Assembly (NCBI GenBank): GCA_963932465.1
Contig: OZ010788.1
Coordinates: 201,378,559-201,442,558 of the forward strand
DNA length: 64,000 nucleotides
Direction: 5' to 3'
DNA from: Maratus speciosus
Lineage: Eukaryota > Arthropoda > Arachnida > Araneae > Salticidae
A model generated the notes under the pieces. It saw only the letters and a program-made list of their open reading frames with translations. It did no database searches and was not told where the DNA came from. Shown piece by piece: positions 46,353 to 57,360 of this stretch (position 1 is the stretch's first letter; every line of letters begins with the position of its first letter). The translations under genes were made by a program, and so were the position numbers.

Positions 46353-48212
46353 TAGGGATGCACAACCTGTGGCCCGCGGGCCAAAAGTGGCCCGCGATGG
46401 GTTAATGTGTGGCCCGCGAAAAAATTGCAACTTTTTTCCATAGGTCGCAGGAAAAAATCGTGAATTTCGGAATTTGCGGGGGGGGAATTGAAAATTTCAC
46501 CAGTCAGTTAAGAATCACGAATTTCGTTGAATGGGTGCGAAAAAACGGCGAATTTTGCCAATGAGGCTCGGAGCAATTGTGAATTTGGTTGATCGAGCAC
46601 AAAAAAATCGCGAATTTTGTTTATCAGGGGGGGGGAGGGGGGAATCGCAAATTTCGTGGATCAAGCGGAAAAATCGCGAATTTTGTAAGATGAGGCGCGG
46701 AAAAAATTGCAAACTTCACCGATTGGGCACGGAAAAATCGCGAGTTTTGTCGATCGACCTCGGAAAAATCGTGAATTTCGTTAGTCAGGCACTGAAAAAT
46801 TGCGAGTTTTGTCCATCAGGCGCGAAAGATTGCAAATTTCGTTGATCGGGCACGAAAAAATCGTCAATTTTGTTCATGATGCGCGAAAAATTTGCAATTT
46901 TTGTTGATCAGCTGCAGCAAATCGTGAGTTTCGTCAGTCGCGAGAAAACAATCGCGAATTACGTTAATTTGCCGCGGGAAAAAATTGCAAATTCCGTCAG
47001 TCAAAAATCACGAATTTCGTCTTTCGGGTACGGAAAAATCGCAAATTTTGTCGATTAGAAGGGGGGAAATCTCAAATTTTGTTGATTAGCTGCAGAAAAA
47101 TCGCGTATTTCGTCTGAACTTCGTCCATTTTCCGCGGGAAAAATTGCACATTTCATCAGAGTCAGTTAAGAATCGCGAACTTCGTTGATCGGGCGCTGAA
47201 AAAGCGCGAATTTCGTTGGTCTGGCTCGAAAAAATTGCGAATTTTGTTGATCAGGCGCGGAAATCTCAAATTTCGGTGATCAGGTAATGAAAAATCGGGA
47301 ATTTTTTCTATGTTGCGCGGAAAAATTGAAAATTTCGTTGTTCGGCTGCAGAAGAATCGCGAATTTCATCAATTTGCCGTGGAAAAAAATGCAAATTTCG
47401 TCAGTCAGTTAAGAATCGCGAATTTCGTTGAGTAGACGCAGAAAAATCGTGAATTTCGACGATCAGGGGCGGAAAATCGCAAATTTCGTCGATCGGGAAC
47501 GAAAAATCGCGAGTTTTGTTGACCAGGCTCCGAAAAATAGCAAATTTCTTTACTCGAGCTCGGAAAAATTGCGAATGTTGTCGATCGGGCGCGAGAAAAT
47601 AGCGAATCTCGGCGAACATGTGCTAAAAATCGCAAATTTTGTCGATCAGGCGAGGAAAAATCGCAAATTTCGTTAATCAGGCTCAGAAAAATCGCGAATT
47701 TTGTTGATCAAGGGCAGAAAAATCGCAAATTTCGTTGATCGGCTCCTCCACCCCCCCCCCCCTCTCTCTTCGTTCATAAAGTTCACATTTTTTTTCGGCA
47801 CTAGAGACTTTCATGCCTATGTTAGCACTTTTAATACCGCAAAATGTACTTCCCCGAATAAAGTAAAGGAATATTATCAAGTGATAATATTGGTGATAAT
47901 CAAGTGGTAATATCAAGTGGTGATATCAAGTGATAATATCAAATGATAATATACTTCTTCTAAATAATCCTTGCTATATCGCTGCTATAAAACCTAAACT
48001 TTTGATATATCCTTCCAACTGAATCGGATATGTTGACTGGGTAGAGGAACCTAGAGTAGTAAAACTTCCTCCCCCTCTGAAAACCTTATTTTTTATCTGA
48101 TTATAGGCCACAGATCACCTCCCGAAATAGACTTCCGTGTCACTGATGTGGCCCTCGACAATGCAGAAAATTTTGTAAGTGGCCCTTCTCTGAAAAAGGT
48201 TGTGCACCCCTA
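46353..48212. mobile_element. hAT non-autonomous element with perfect 8-bp target duplication
   Basis: TAGGGATGCACAACCTGTGG at the left and, on the reverse strand, TAGGGGTGCACAACCTTTTT at the right form the terminal repeats. CTTTAGAA flanks both exactly (46,345-46,352; 48,213-48,220). Subterminal GTGGCCCGCGGGCC blocks occur at the left and GTGGCCC at the right. The interior is a 31-bp satellite. No transposase. Confidence 0.95.
46430..47750. repeat. 31-bp satellite inside the hAT element, ~42 units
   Basis: Unit resembles AAATTTCGTTGATCGGGCGC followed by GRAAAAATCGC. Successive units tend to alternate between GCAAATTTCG and GCGAATTTTG versions, which suggests a 62-bp higher-order unit. Unit length varies slightly and a G-rich insertion lies at 46,626-46,641. 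Apparent open frames on both strands (46,515-47,676) are only this repeat translated. Confidence 0.93.
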
Positions 48213-48416
48213 CTTTAGAATTTTCCTGGAGTACGGCATCACTATTTTAAATTAGGAATTGCCTATTTAACACTCGTTTACTATCCTTGCATCTTTAAAA
48301 TACAAGGTTTAGGCTTAATACTACAATAAGTTTGTTTTAAGTTTTGTTAGTCATAATTTTTCATAATGTTAAATTTTGTGTGTGTGGGGGGGGATTAAAA
48401 TGAAAAGAACATAGTA

Positions 48417-49472
48417 CAGTCCTGGGAAAAAAAAGTAAACACCCCCTACTAACTCCTCAACAAATTATCGTAGAAGAAAGTTACTGGTACCGAACAATTG
48501 GAAATAGTCTACTTTTAAATTATGCATATAAAATTTGCTTAGGGGCCATCTACATATTAAAACGAATCCAAACTCCATTTTTTTTAATGACAAGACCCAA
48601 TTTTAACGACATATTTCAATTCTTCGGTTCCAACTACGCCTAGACACCGAATTTCAAGTCATTTGAATGATAAGTTTTTGAATTATAAACATTCAAAATT
48701 TAGTGCTTCTAATGTTAAATTACATTTTCATATTTTTATTTATATCTCCAAAAATTATGCTCCTAATGTGCTAATTTTTTGTGTAGCAATAATACTATTA
48801 TACCCAAACATAAATAAGCTGAAATTGCAATTTTTATAACTTTATTATATGAATTATGATTTATGAAATTAATACTCGAAAAAATTATGAATTACAAAAT
48901 ACAATTTTTTTGATGGAATTACATTTATTAAGTCCTGTTTTATGGAAATCCAAAATTTCACATTTTTCTTCCAAGAAGTTTTCAAATTATACTTAAAAAA
49001 CGGCAAAATGATGGTTTAAGGGGCCGTCTATAATAGGAGTGACTAGATATTTTGAAATTTCTTTTGCTGTCGTGTAATCTAGCAGGCTTCATTGACTTCT
49101 TAAGGTGCCTTGATCAAGATGAGGGCTCTCTCGGTTAACAATCGAGTTCCGAACTTCAATTTGGATACAGCCCTTAAAATACGCTCGTTTTAAAATAATT
49201 AATTTCTCAGAAACTTATGGTACGAATTGCATAAAAATTTGTTTTTAGGCTAATTGAAGGGTGTGAAGTTCATTTATGCTGTCAGAATTGTGTGCTGCTA
49301 TTGAAAAAAAAACAAAGTTACGGTTCGTTTTAATATGTAGAAGGCCCCTAAGCAAATTTTATATACATCATTAAAAAGTAGACTTTATTTCCAATCGATC
49401 AGTACCAATAACTTTCTTCTACGATAATTTATTGAGGAGTTAGTAGGGGTGTTTACTTTTTTTCCACGACTG
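48417..49472. mobile_element. Tc1/mariner-type element with ~165-bp terminal inverted repeats
   Basis: CAGTCCTGGGAAAAAAAAGT at the left mirrors CTTTTTTTCCACGACTG at the right, with TA at both sides (48,415-48,416; 49,473-49,474). The arms continue through TACTAACTCCTCAACAAATT and GGGGCCATCTACATATTAAA and their complements. 1,056 bp, no transposase frame. Confidence 0.9.
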
Positions 49473-49559
49473 TACATTTCTAGTTAATTACTAGTTTTCC
49501 ATTGAAATATCGCTGTATAAATTGTGTAAATATAGAAATTACATGATGTATTTCACAGG

Positions 49560-49735
49560 TACTAACTTCAAAAACGTAATTTTTTTTGTGATACTATTCG
49601 AGTGTTATTTAAAGCACGGAATTTATAATCGCTTTATTTAATCGCAGGAGACAGAATTTGAAAAAAAAATTCTGCATTTAACGGAGAGAATTTTCATTCG
49701 AAAATTGTGGTAGAACTGTCCGCACCCTGTAACAA
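49560..49735. mobile_element. Decayed MITE with shared core
   Basis: Contains AATCGCTTTATTTAATCGCA (49,629-49,648) and partly inverted flanks (GTGATACTATTCGAGTG, ATTCGAAAATTGTGGTAG). Termini are not resolved. Confidence 0.4.
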
Positions 49736-49774
49736 TTTAACAATATCTATACTGTTTCTAAAAGTAATTAACCC

Positions 49775-50012
49775 TTAACCCTCTCGCTGCGCAACCCGAG
49801 ATTTTCTCTGGCATGCATTTTTCCGTTTAATTAATATTATTTGGTTATTCCCACCAGTTATTTTTTTAGCGAAAACTTTGTCTGATTTAATCAGGACATT
49901 TTCCCGATTACGATAGTCAAAAATTTCTGCTATAAAGAACCGATGATAAAAGATTAAAAATTCTGTAAAAGACGCTCATCGCGAAGAATTACTTACACAG
50001 CGAGAGCGTTAA
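49775..50012. mobile_element. TTAA MITE, CCCTCTCGCTGCGC subfamily (copy 3)
   Basis: TTAA at both ends; CCCTCTCGCTGCGCAACCC at the left, ACACAGCGAGAGCG at the right. Palindrome partly decayed to CCCGAGATTTTCTCTGG near 49,795. Same family as 5,659-5,903 and 43,278-43,524. A second TTAA/CCC lies 7 bp upstream at 49,768. Confidence 0.88.
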
Positions 50013-51878
50013 ATGCATGAATTATTATTCTTTTAGAATTGTGTTTTTTTATTTTTATATTAAGGATTAGACACCAGAAATTTTAAGATAGATTTTTAAT
50101 TTTATTTAGTAACATACTTTTGTAATTTTTACAGGATTAATATTCTTATATAAATATAGTGGTTGCTAAGAACTTAATTTATTTATTAAAAGTTAAATAA
50201 AAAGTGATGCAGATATGCATCACTATGCATGTAAGCGTTAAAAGATACAAAGTGTCACCAAATAAGTTTGGATTTACGAAAGAAATGCTAGATCTGCCGC
50301 ACTCATCCTTTGTTCTCGCTGGCCGCAAAAATATGTTTGCGATGCTAGGCGCAACACACTTATAAAAAGGGTAAAAAAAGAGTAATTAAAATAGTAAGAT
50401 AACATAAGTAGTATAATAAACAAATATAACAAAGTTGATATTATCAGTAGGTTTGGTAACGTTTGTCCTGGAAGAAATGTTTCCAGAAAAATTTTACACT
50501 ATACTATTTCCAAACAATAAACTCTGTGATATATTTCTGTTGAAAATGCTGTAGAAATATGTCTTCCTTGTTTAGAAATGGTGGTTTTAAAAATCTTTTA
50601 TCCTTTCTTTTCCGCTACAAATGTTCAATCCTAACAAATAGTATTAGCTATATAAGAAGTATAAAATGTAATAATATAACAATGCAGAATTTCTAGATTC
50701 TAACGAAAAAAAAATCAGGAGATTTTTGCTAATAAATCAGTCTTTTGCTCAATGCAAAAACATTTAATTTTTTTAATATAGAAACATAAAGTGCATTAAT
50801 TAATTTGAAATAATGTTTGATTAGTGTTGAAGATTAAGTAATGTATATACACTACTGTAGCACAAAAACAACTATATTTAAAAAGACTTTTCATTAAGCT
50901 AATCGGATTTCAGAAGTTTTAACATAATTTAAAATTAATTATGAATAACAGGGCAGATATTGTCTCTCTATAAAAATATATAAAACAATATTTAAGATCT
51001 TAAATACTTTTAATGCGCATCTTAATTAATTTTAAAATATGGATTAAAGTTTCTATCTCTCGGGCCACACATAAAAGGTCGCCGAGCCACATGCGGCCCG
51101 CAGGCTGTATGTTGAGTATGGCTGTGCTACATATTAAGAAACATTTTTTAAACAAAGGATTATGGCCGGTAACGTTCTGAAAATGACTCCCTTTCAAAGG
51201 TGAATTTAAAAGTTTCTTCTATTTTTTTTTATTCTTTTGTTTATTACAGTACTTAAATATTATATAATATTTTGGTTCATTGCAATTGTTAAACAGAACT
51301 CTTTTTGTGACTTTTTTAACACTTTCCAACATAATTGAAGAGTGATTATGAATTCGATTTGTCTGGCCGTCTGTCTGGCCCTGCTGTAACTCGCGTAAAT
51401 ATTTCCATGTAATTTATTTGGGTTATTGGGGTTAAACATGGCATGTTCGACATTCAAAGTGACATGTGTAGTATTTATAGTTCAATTACAGGTGTACTCA
51501 AAAGTATTCTGTTACATTAGGGTGTATGAGGAAATCATTTACGCTGTACTTTAATGGTGTTACACCATTTGAAACATAATGAAATTTATGTAAATTATTG
51601 AGGTACATTATAAGATGGTTACTATAGACTATGTCATATGTAACACCTATTTGAATTATCTCTCCACATATTATGAAGGATGAAAGAAAATAAAACAAAG
51701 AAAAAGAATCGTTGTTATTTATTTGAAAAAGTTAAAGCATTTTGAAATATTTTATTAAAATAAATTTATTTTTATTGGTAATGTGGCCTTCATTTCTAAT
51801 AACTTCAATGGTGTAGAAATGGTTCAAAGAAGTAATAAAACTTAAATTTATGGGAAATTGTGAGGAAATGCGACTTAC
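50013..51878. other. Intron with hAT and GTCTGG fragments
   Basis: A solo hAT-like terminus with GAGCCACATGCGGCCCGCAG lies at 51,059-51,126. A short GTCTGGCCGTCTGTCTGGCC microsatellite-like stretch lies near 51,360. The remainder is unassigned, and open frames on the minus strand here are not supported by splice sites. Confidence 0.45.
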
Positions 51879-51929
51879 CTTCCACAGTAAAGAATGCAAC
51901 CACTGTTCTCTCATATAACTGTTTGACAC
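51879..51929 (-). CDS. CMIP: CMIP homologue exon (PH domain C-terminal helix)
   Basis: This 51-bp, 17-codon exon reads VSNSYMREQWLHSLLWK. The human counterpart, from memory, is AANSYLRDQWFHSLQWK. The W-x(6)-W helix is the usual last helix of a PH domain. The acceptor is a T-rich tract ending TAG and the donor is AAG/GTAAGT, both perfect on the minus strand. It is phase 0 at both ends. It is the most 5' exon recognised, and no upstream exon was found in the 12 kb to the window end. An open frame extends beyond the donor, but that part is intronic. Confidence 0.85.
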
Positions 51930-52007
51930 CTATAAAAATTACACAAAACAGACTTAATAAATATTCTTTCACTTTAAAATTTGGTATAATTTAATAAACA
52001 CATATAC

Positions 52008-52234
52008 TTAACCCTCCTAGTACCATTGGGGTCTTATTTGACCCCAGGTGTTTTCTATTTTGAAATGTTTAACGTTTCAAACCAGAAAAAAAGGAATAGT
52101 TTATGCTTAATATATGAAATTAAATGGACATATCCTATGAATTAGTTACATATAATTAAATTAAATTTCTGATTCCAATCATGTAAAACTAAGAATGCTC
52201 AGAAAATATGAAAACCTGGTACTAGGAGGGTTAA
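52008..52234. mobile_element. TTAA MITE, CCCTCCTAGTACCA subfamily
   Basis: TTAA at both ends, with CCCTCCTAGTACCA and TGGTACTAGGAGGG (perfect apart from one position). The palindrome GGGGTCTTATTTGACCCC lies at 52,028-52,045. Confidence 0.9.
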
Positions 52235-53998
52235 AGAGATGAGTAGATAAAGCCTGTTTTAGCCGCACTGGTTTGACCAAAAATTTCTTTCTTCTTTTCT
52301 CTAAGATGCTTTGAATGTTTGGAATTTGGATGAAATTTAGAAATTTACTGGTTATTCAGAGTTTCTCAAACTGGGGTATGCATTTCCCTGACAGTACGTG
52401 ATATACCAGTTAGAGATACATGAAAATTACATTGGTAATGACGGAAAAAGTAAAAAATTAAAGGTTAGAATGAAAACTGAAGAAAGAAAAATTGTAGAAT
52501 TTTCGTTAACAAAAAGAAATTTATTTTAAACTCCAACAGGCTACTCGCAAAATGAAAGAAAAAAGGTCTAAACCTAGCAATTGATCAATAATTCGTTGTC
52601 ACTAGCCCTGCCAACATCGAAAGATTATATATGTGATTATATATGAAAGATTATATATCTTCTTCCCCAAAATTGTTACTTTTGTAGTGTACTTTTATTT
52701 CTCCCAACACTTTTCCTTTTAATGCTCTTTCTATCTAGTGATTCTAGAAATATGAAACGAAAAAGAAACTAATAGTCTCATTTTATTGTTCAACTGGGTG
52801 GCATCAGGCCAACATCATGTATTGATGGGTGTAAATTAGTTCATTTTCAGGGTTTCGTTCATCTGGTGAAACCTTATTCGTCTCACTCTTGTGTTTGTCC
52901 GTCACAGAGTTCTTTCTCTAAAACTGTATAAGTTTGGATTATTGGTTGGATTTTTGGATTGGTATAGGCTTGGAATTTTGCATACTTATAGTTCCTGAAT
53001 AATACTGAATACCTCCGAGCACACGACAAATCATAAAATTTTGAAAAAGTCTTATATCGTTTTAATTAAATGAATAAATTCTCGTTAATGACTAGTTTTG
53101 CCATCTTTGAAAAGAATATTAAACGAAATCCTTTGTGCGATCTTCAATCGCACTTACCCACACTTGTTTTTATTATCGACTAATATTTATTATTTTGTTG
53201 TGATTTTCTGATGATATCTTGCATATCAAAACTGGATAAACGGTTAAAAGCTGGAGTACTTAATAGAGCTGCAACTGACATTAGTAACTAACATAAGAAC
53301 ATTACTAACTAAGGAAAAATAAATATTTTAGAGACCAGGTTTGTTCTAGAAGGGATAATCGGGCTAAAAATATGTTCACATCGTTCCACTCGTCCCTTAT
53401 GCCAATATTTGAAGATAAGTAAAACATACATTTAGAGAAAGAACTCAGGCTGGTGTTATGAACACTTCTTGCTGAAAAGAAAAATCAAGTTAATTTTTTT
53501 AATATAGAAACACAATAAAATTTGCTTAAATGCCTATGTTTGAGATTTTGTGCAAAATATTGCAACAAAAATCAACCAAAGAACCAGTAATTTTGGACTA
53601 ATATACTACCAAAATAATCAAAACATGTTTTTATTTTATTTTATTTTTTACTTAATTATTTTTTTCGTCCTGCTGAGGGATAAAAATAGAACTTATATAT
53701 ATATCTATCTCCTTATTAAAAACGTTATTTTTTATGTGAACTTTATTACATATTTAGAAATCGTATAATTATAAGACAAACTTTAATTAATTCTTAGAAA
53801 TTGCATTTCATTTAGTATTATAAAAGCGTGCAACTTCTTTATTTCAGTAATTCGCAAAATCATTCGTATTTTCCAAATGAATCAAATAAAATTTTAACGC
53901 AATTAATCTAACTTGTCTTTTTTTTTTCCCTAATGTTAGAATTGCACAATACGCAGTTGAGAATGTTCAGACTACTTTCTGTCGATCTATTTTTTATT
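52235..53998. other. Unassigned intronic sequence
   Basis: A solo hAT-like end CAGAGTTTCTCAAACTGGGG lies at about 52,357. No CMIP exon was found here despite a search for PH-domain residues preceding NSYMREQW. Confidence 0.45.
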
Positions 53999-54207
53999 TT
54001 AACACTATACAGACCGCAAACAGTGTTGCCAAATCTGGTGGTCTTTTTATCCAGAAATTTCGAGTTCAGACCGGATAATTTTTAATACTAATTTTATGAA
54101 ATATCTGTCGTCATAATAACAAAGATAACTAGTCAAACTTACTGTGTAGAATTTAGAATTTCTTAAACGACTTTTATAAATGCGTCAAGCGGCCTGTATG
54201 GTGTTGA
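53999..54207. mobile_element. MITE, CACTATACAGACCGC ends (TTAA-like)
   Basis: TTAA/CACTATACAGACCGC at the left and GCGGCCTGTATGGTG/TTGA at the right are inverted. The motif CAGTGTTGCCAAATCTGG begins inside, matching the ends of the 2,273-type elements. Confidence 0.65.
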
Positions 54208-54371
54208 CATAAAAATGCATAAATTACATAATTTTAGTTTCACTTTAGTTTCATTTTTAGTATCACTTTTCTACTCATGCAAGAAGTATATTCCAATTTA
54301 AAAAAAGACGGATTTTTTTACATCTGGTCTCTGCTATTTTTATTTTTTCATTACGTTATATATTATGCATA

Positions 54372-54517
54372 GTTGCCAACCTCCCGATTTTTTGAAGACC
54401 AGTAAATTCTTATAAAAATGTTCGCTTTATTTAATTGCAGAAATTGTGCGATTGTATAAAACAAGTAAGTATTCTGCATAAAAATATTGGTATTAAAAAA
54501 ATCGGGAGGTTAGCAAC
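54372..54517. mobile_element. Foldback MITE, GTTGCCAACCTCCCGATTTTT ends (TA-type)
   Basis: GTTGCCAACCTCCCGATTTT mirrors AAAATCGGGAGGTTAGCAAC. TA lies on both sides. The core GTTCGCTTTATTTAATTGCA is at about 54,420. Confidence 0.85.
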
Positions 54518-54534
54518 TATGTCTATGTGATATA

Positions 54535-55051
54535 TAGGATGTGTACAAATTAATTGGCAAAAAGGATGATTTATTGAATGGAATTGATCAGGAAAAAAAT
54601 TAAAGTGCATATTGTTGTGAGATAGAAAAATTGTTCAAGTTTACTATTGTCAGTAATGTTCGATGTGACTTCCTTTCGTGACTTTGCAAATGTCCCATCG
54701 GTAAATCATTTCTTGCCACAGATCTGTCAGCATGTTTCCGTCGATCCAATTAATTGCAGTGCAGATTCTTGATTTTAGGTCAGGAACGGATGCAGGAAGT
54801 GGAGGCTTGTACACTTGATCCTTTACAAAACCCCTTATAGAGAAATCAAGCGGTGAAATATCTTGTGATCGTGGTGGCCACTGAATAACACATCCGCTCG
54901 CTAAGCGATAGCGTCAGTTATGACACCTAACGCCATCTAGAAATAAACTTCGGCAATATTACTACTAGCCTAACTTTCAACTAGTTAGTTTCATTTAATG
55001 TTTCGGAAGTTCTTAACTTACGAATTTGCCCAACTTATTTCAAACACCCTG
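54535..55051 (-). mobile_element. Internally deleted mariner-like element
   Basis: On the minus strand the element starts CAGGGTGTTTGAAATAAGTT, and the other end on the plus strand reads TAGGATGTGTACAAATTAAT; TA lies next to both. It keeps only the 3' part of a transposase gene. Confidence 0.8.
54650..54898 (-). pseudogene. mariner-family transposase C-terminal fragment
   Basis: The minus strand reads SGCVIQWPPRSQDISPLDF, then GFVKDQVYKPPLPASVPDLK, ending with WDICKVTKGSHIEHY and a TGA stop at 54,650. WPPRSxDxxPLDFxxxGxVKDxVY is the mariner signature around the last catalytic aspartate. The second proline of RSPDLTP is lost. The upstream part is deleted and an in-frame TGA lies just before this segment. 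Confidence 0.88.
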
Positions 55052-55142
55052 TACAGAAAATGTATACGATTGTAAAGACACCTCATTTGTCCAAATCAGT
55101 TAATTCACTAGAACTGTAGGCCGTATTTTTTAGACATACATA

Positions 55143-55607
55143 CAGTAAAATATCTTTATAACGCACACCTTGAGACGAGAAGTTTGCGTTATAAAGATCA
55201 CATTTCACACACCATCAAATTTACCTTGTAAACATGGCCAAATATCTCTGGAACATATCAATATACAGTAGGGAATTTTTATATTGCATTTGGGATCAGA
55301 AATTGTGCAGATTATAAAATTTTAGATAATATATATCATTTCATACATTGTTTACTTACTTATAAACATGATCTAAATATACAAGAGCCAAATCATTAAA
55401 TTACTCATCTCCAATCTTTTTTTAATTTAATCATAGTAATTATTTCATTATAAAGTTCTGAATTAAGGAGATATAGGTGGAATAATGTCTGAAACTTAAT
55501 CCTTTAGCGAGTACCAATATTTCTACAATGTAGATCACAGGTAAATCTTAGCTGCAAAATTCATTGTTTGCATCCAAGAAGTTGTGCGTTATATATAGAA
55601 TTGACTG
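55143..55607. mobile_element. pogo/Tigger-like non-autonomous element (465 bp)
   Basis: TA/CAGTAAAATATCTTTATAAC at the left; on the reverse strand the right end reads CAGTCAATTCTATATATAAC. Both contain ATAACGCACA, and an extra TTTGCGTTATAAAGATCACA block follows the left end. Right target has mutated to TT. Confidence 0.75.
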
Positions 55608-56095
55608 TTATTAAGATCTTCTACTGCACTACATATACTAAGGGAACACGTAATCCTACTTGACATGTCGCAGTAAAGAACTTTCAAGTGATCAAACTGT
55701 TCAGCGGACGAACTGAAATTCTAACACAAGGTATTGATTGGAGATACGTAAAGTGACAATATGAGATATTCTCGTTATAGTATATGTTGATGCTGAGCAT
55801 GAGAAAATATAAAAGTAAACCACAACCTTTTTTATATTATTATTATTTACATTTTCTTAAACTTGGACAGATGAGAATGCAGCTAAAAATATGACTGTCC
55901 TTAATTAAAGCTTTTGCTTTAGAATAATTTATCATATTTGAATATTAACAGGAAAAAAGGTAAAGATTGTAAAACGAATACTTTAATTCCTATTTATAGT
56001 TGTTAAAACTAAGAACACGATATTACAGCAGAATTTCTGTCGAATAGTCAGACGTGGCAATCAATGAATAATTAAACTTATTTATTTTACTTTAC
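55608..56095. other. Unassigned sequence
   Basis: AT-rich with nothing recognised on either strand. Confidence 0.4.
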
Positions 56096-56617
56096 TTAAC
56101 CCTTAAATGCGCGCTTTTTTATTTTGTTTCGAGAAAATTATATATGATTTTCTGAAAGGTTTATTACACAGGAAAAATAATAAAAAAAATCAGAGATACA
56201 TTTTTCATATGATACTTCAAACTTTTCTTCTGTTGCACATCTGCAATACAAGTAAAAACTACCGCCGTGTGTCTGTTTTACGCTAAAATATTGCAAATTT
56301 GTCAGTATTTTAATAAGTATGTCTCCAAATACCTTATTTTATATAATTATTTATTTTATAAAACTTAACCTTTAACCCTTTAATTCCCATGATAGAATAC
56401 GTTCTAGAAATTACGTAGCTCAGAGAATCTGACTTTACACCAGAAAGTTTCAATGGTTAAATTCGCTTTATTTAAATACGGAATGTCCGTTATTAATTGA
56501 AGCAAATATTGCTATTTTAATTTTCTGGTGTGAATTAGGTATATACGAATAAAAAAATCTATAAAATTCAAAACACTGTTGTTTGCATTTATGCAAAGCT
56601 GCGCACTAAAGGGTTAA
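56096..56617. mobile_element. TTAA MITE, CCCTTAAATGCGCGC subfamily, composite
   Basis: TTAA/CCCTTAAATGCGCGC at the left, GCTGCGCACTAAAGGG/TTAA at the right. The palindrome TTTGCATTTATGCAAA is at 56,582-56,597. A second left end, TTAA/CCCTTTAATTCCCATG (56,372), matches the 11,613 subfamily and lies inside, with the core AATTCGCTTTATTTAAATAC near 56,461. Confidence 0.8.
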
Positions 56618-56912
56618 ATTTATTTCACACGTTCACTCCTTCGAATAAGAAATAATTAAAATACATCAAAGAATGCATTTTTCCCACGATACTTAATAGC
56701 AGCATAATCTAACGGTAAGATATAGCGCAAAATATACACTAATGAGTAACACAGCCCTTTAACTTAATGGTACAGTTATAAATGACTTTATAAATTTTCT
56801 GGTACAAGGAAACAATATTTTAATGTTTTCAGAAAATACGAAATTGTGAATAATTGCCAACAAACTGAAAAAAATTAACCTTAAAATCCTCTAAGTTAAG
56901 CTATGGTACGCG

Positions 56913-57360
56913 CAGAGCCGGCGCAACATCGCGCTGGGCCCTGAGAAAGTAGTTAGTGGGGCCTAACGTATACTACAACACTAGACTAATAGTATTTATT
57001 TTTAAATTGCAATTCATAGAATAATATATAATACATATGAATAACATTCACAATTTAATGTGCATAATTATTTTTAGTTTCGCGAAATCTTCTATCCTTT
57101 ACAATATTTTAAATATTTATTTTTTCGTTCACTGTTTCTTTCAGAATCATCAGATCTATAAATTACCTGACAATTATGTAAACTTTTCCTGTAATAAATA
57201 AAGTTAAGACTCTTTTTTTTTCTCACTAAGACACATTTAAAAATAAATCTAGATCAAAAGTATTACAATTATTTTATGAAGCGAAAACATTTGCTCCAGA
57301 GGCTTACAAGACCCCCAATTGGCGCGGGGCATTGGACAGCCGATGGTTGCACCGGCCCTG
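56913..57360. mobile_element. hAT non-autonomous element (448 bp)
   Basis: CAGAGCCGGCGCAAC at the left and, on the reverse strand, CAGGGCCGGTGCAACC at the right. Flanks GGTACGCG and GGTGCGTG are an 8-bp duplication with two mismatches. Confidence 0.8.

Larger units (their letters stand above)
19308..51929 (-). other. CMIP: CMIP homologue gene, internal part (five exons, 134 codons)
   Basis: Five exons on the minus strand read as one continuous frame and align in order with C-Maf-inducing protein, a PH-domain and leucine-rich-repeat adaptor linked in vertebrates to T-cell and podocyte signalling. Exon order is 51.9k, 46.1k, 35.7k, 22.7k, 19.4k. All five are 3n long and phase 0/0. Each has AG upstream and GT downstream, and introns measure 5,770, 10,244, 12,955 and 3,251 bp. 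The portion seen corresponds to the C-terminal helix of the PH domain and the following helical region. The N-terminal PH exons and the long C-terminal part, including the leucine-rich repeats, are not found here. I compared with the human protein from memory, so identity values are not given. No promoter, start codon or polyadenylation site is inside the window. Confidence 0.88.

Noticed and set aside
46515..47676. Several open frames on both strands
   Set aside because: All arise from the 31-bp satellite, whose unit keeps several frames open.
46430..47750. CRISPR-like regular array
   Set aside because: The units are degenerate and directly adjoining, there are no unique spacers, and the array lies inside a hAT element in eukaryotic DNA.
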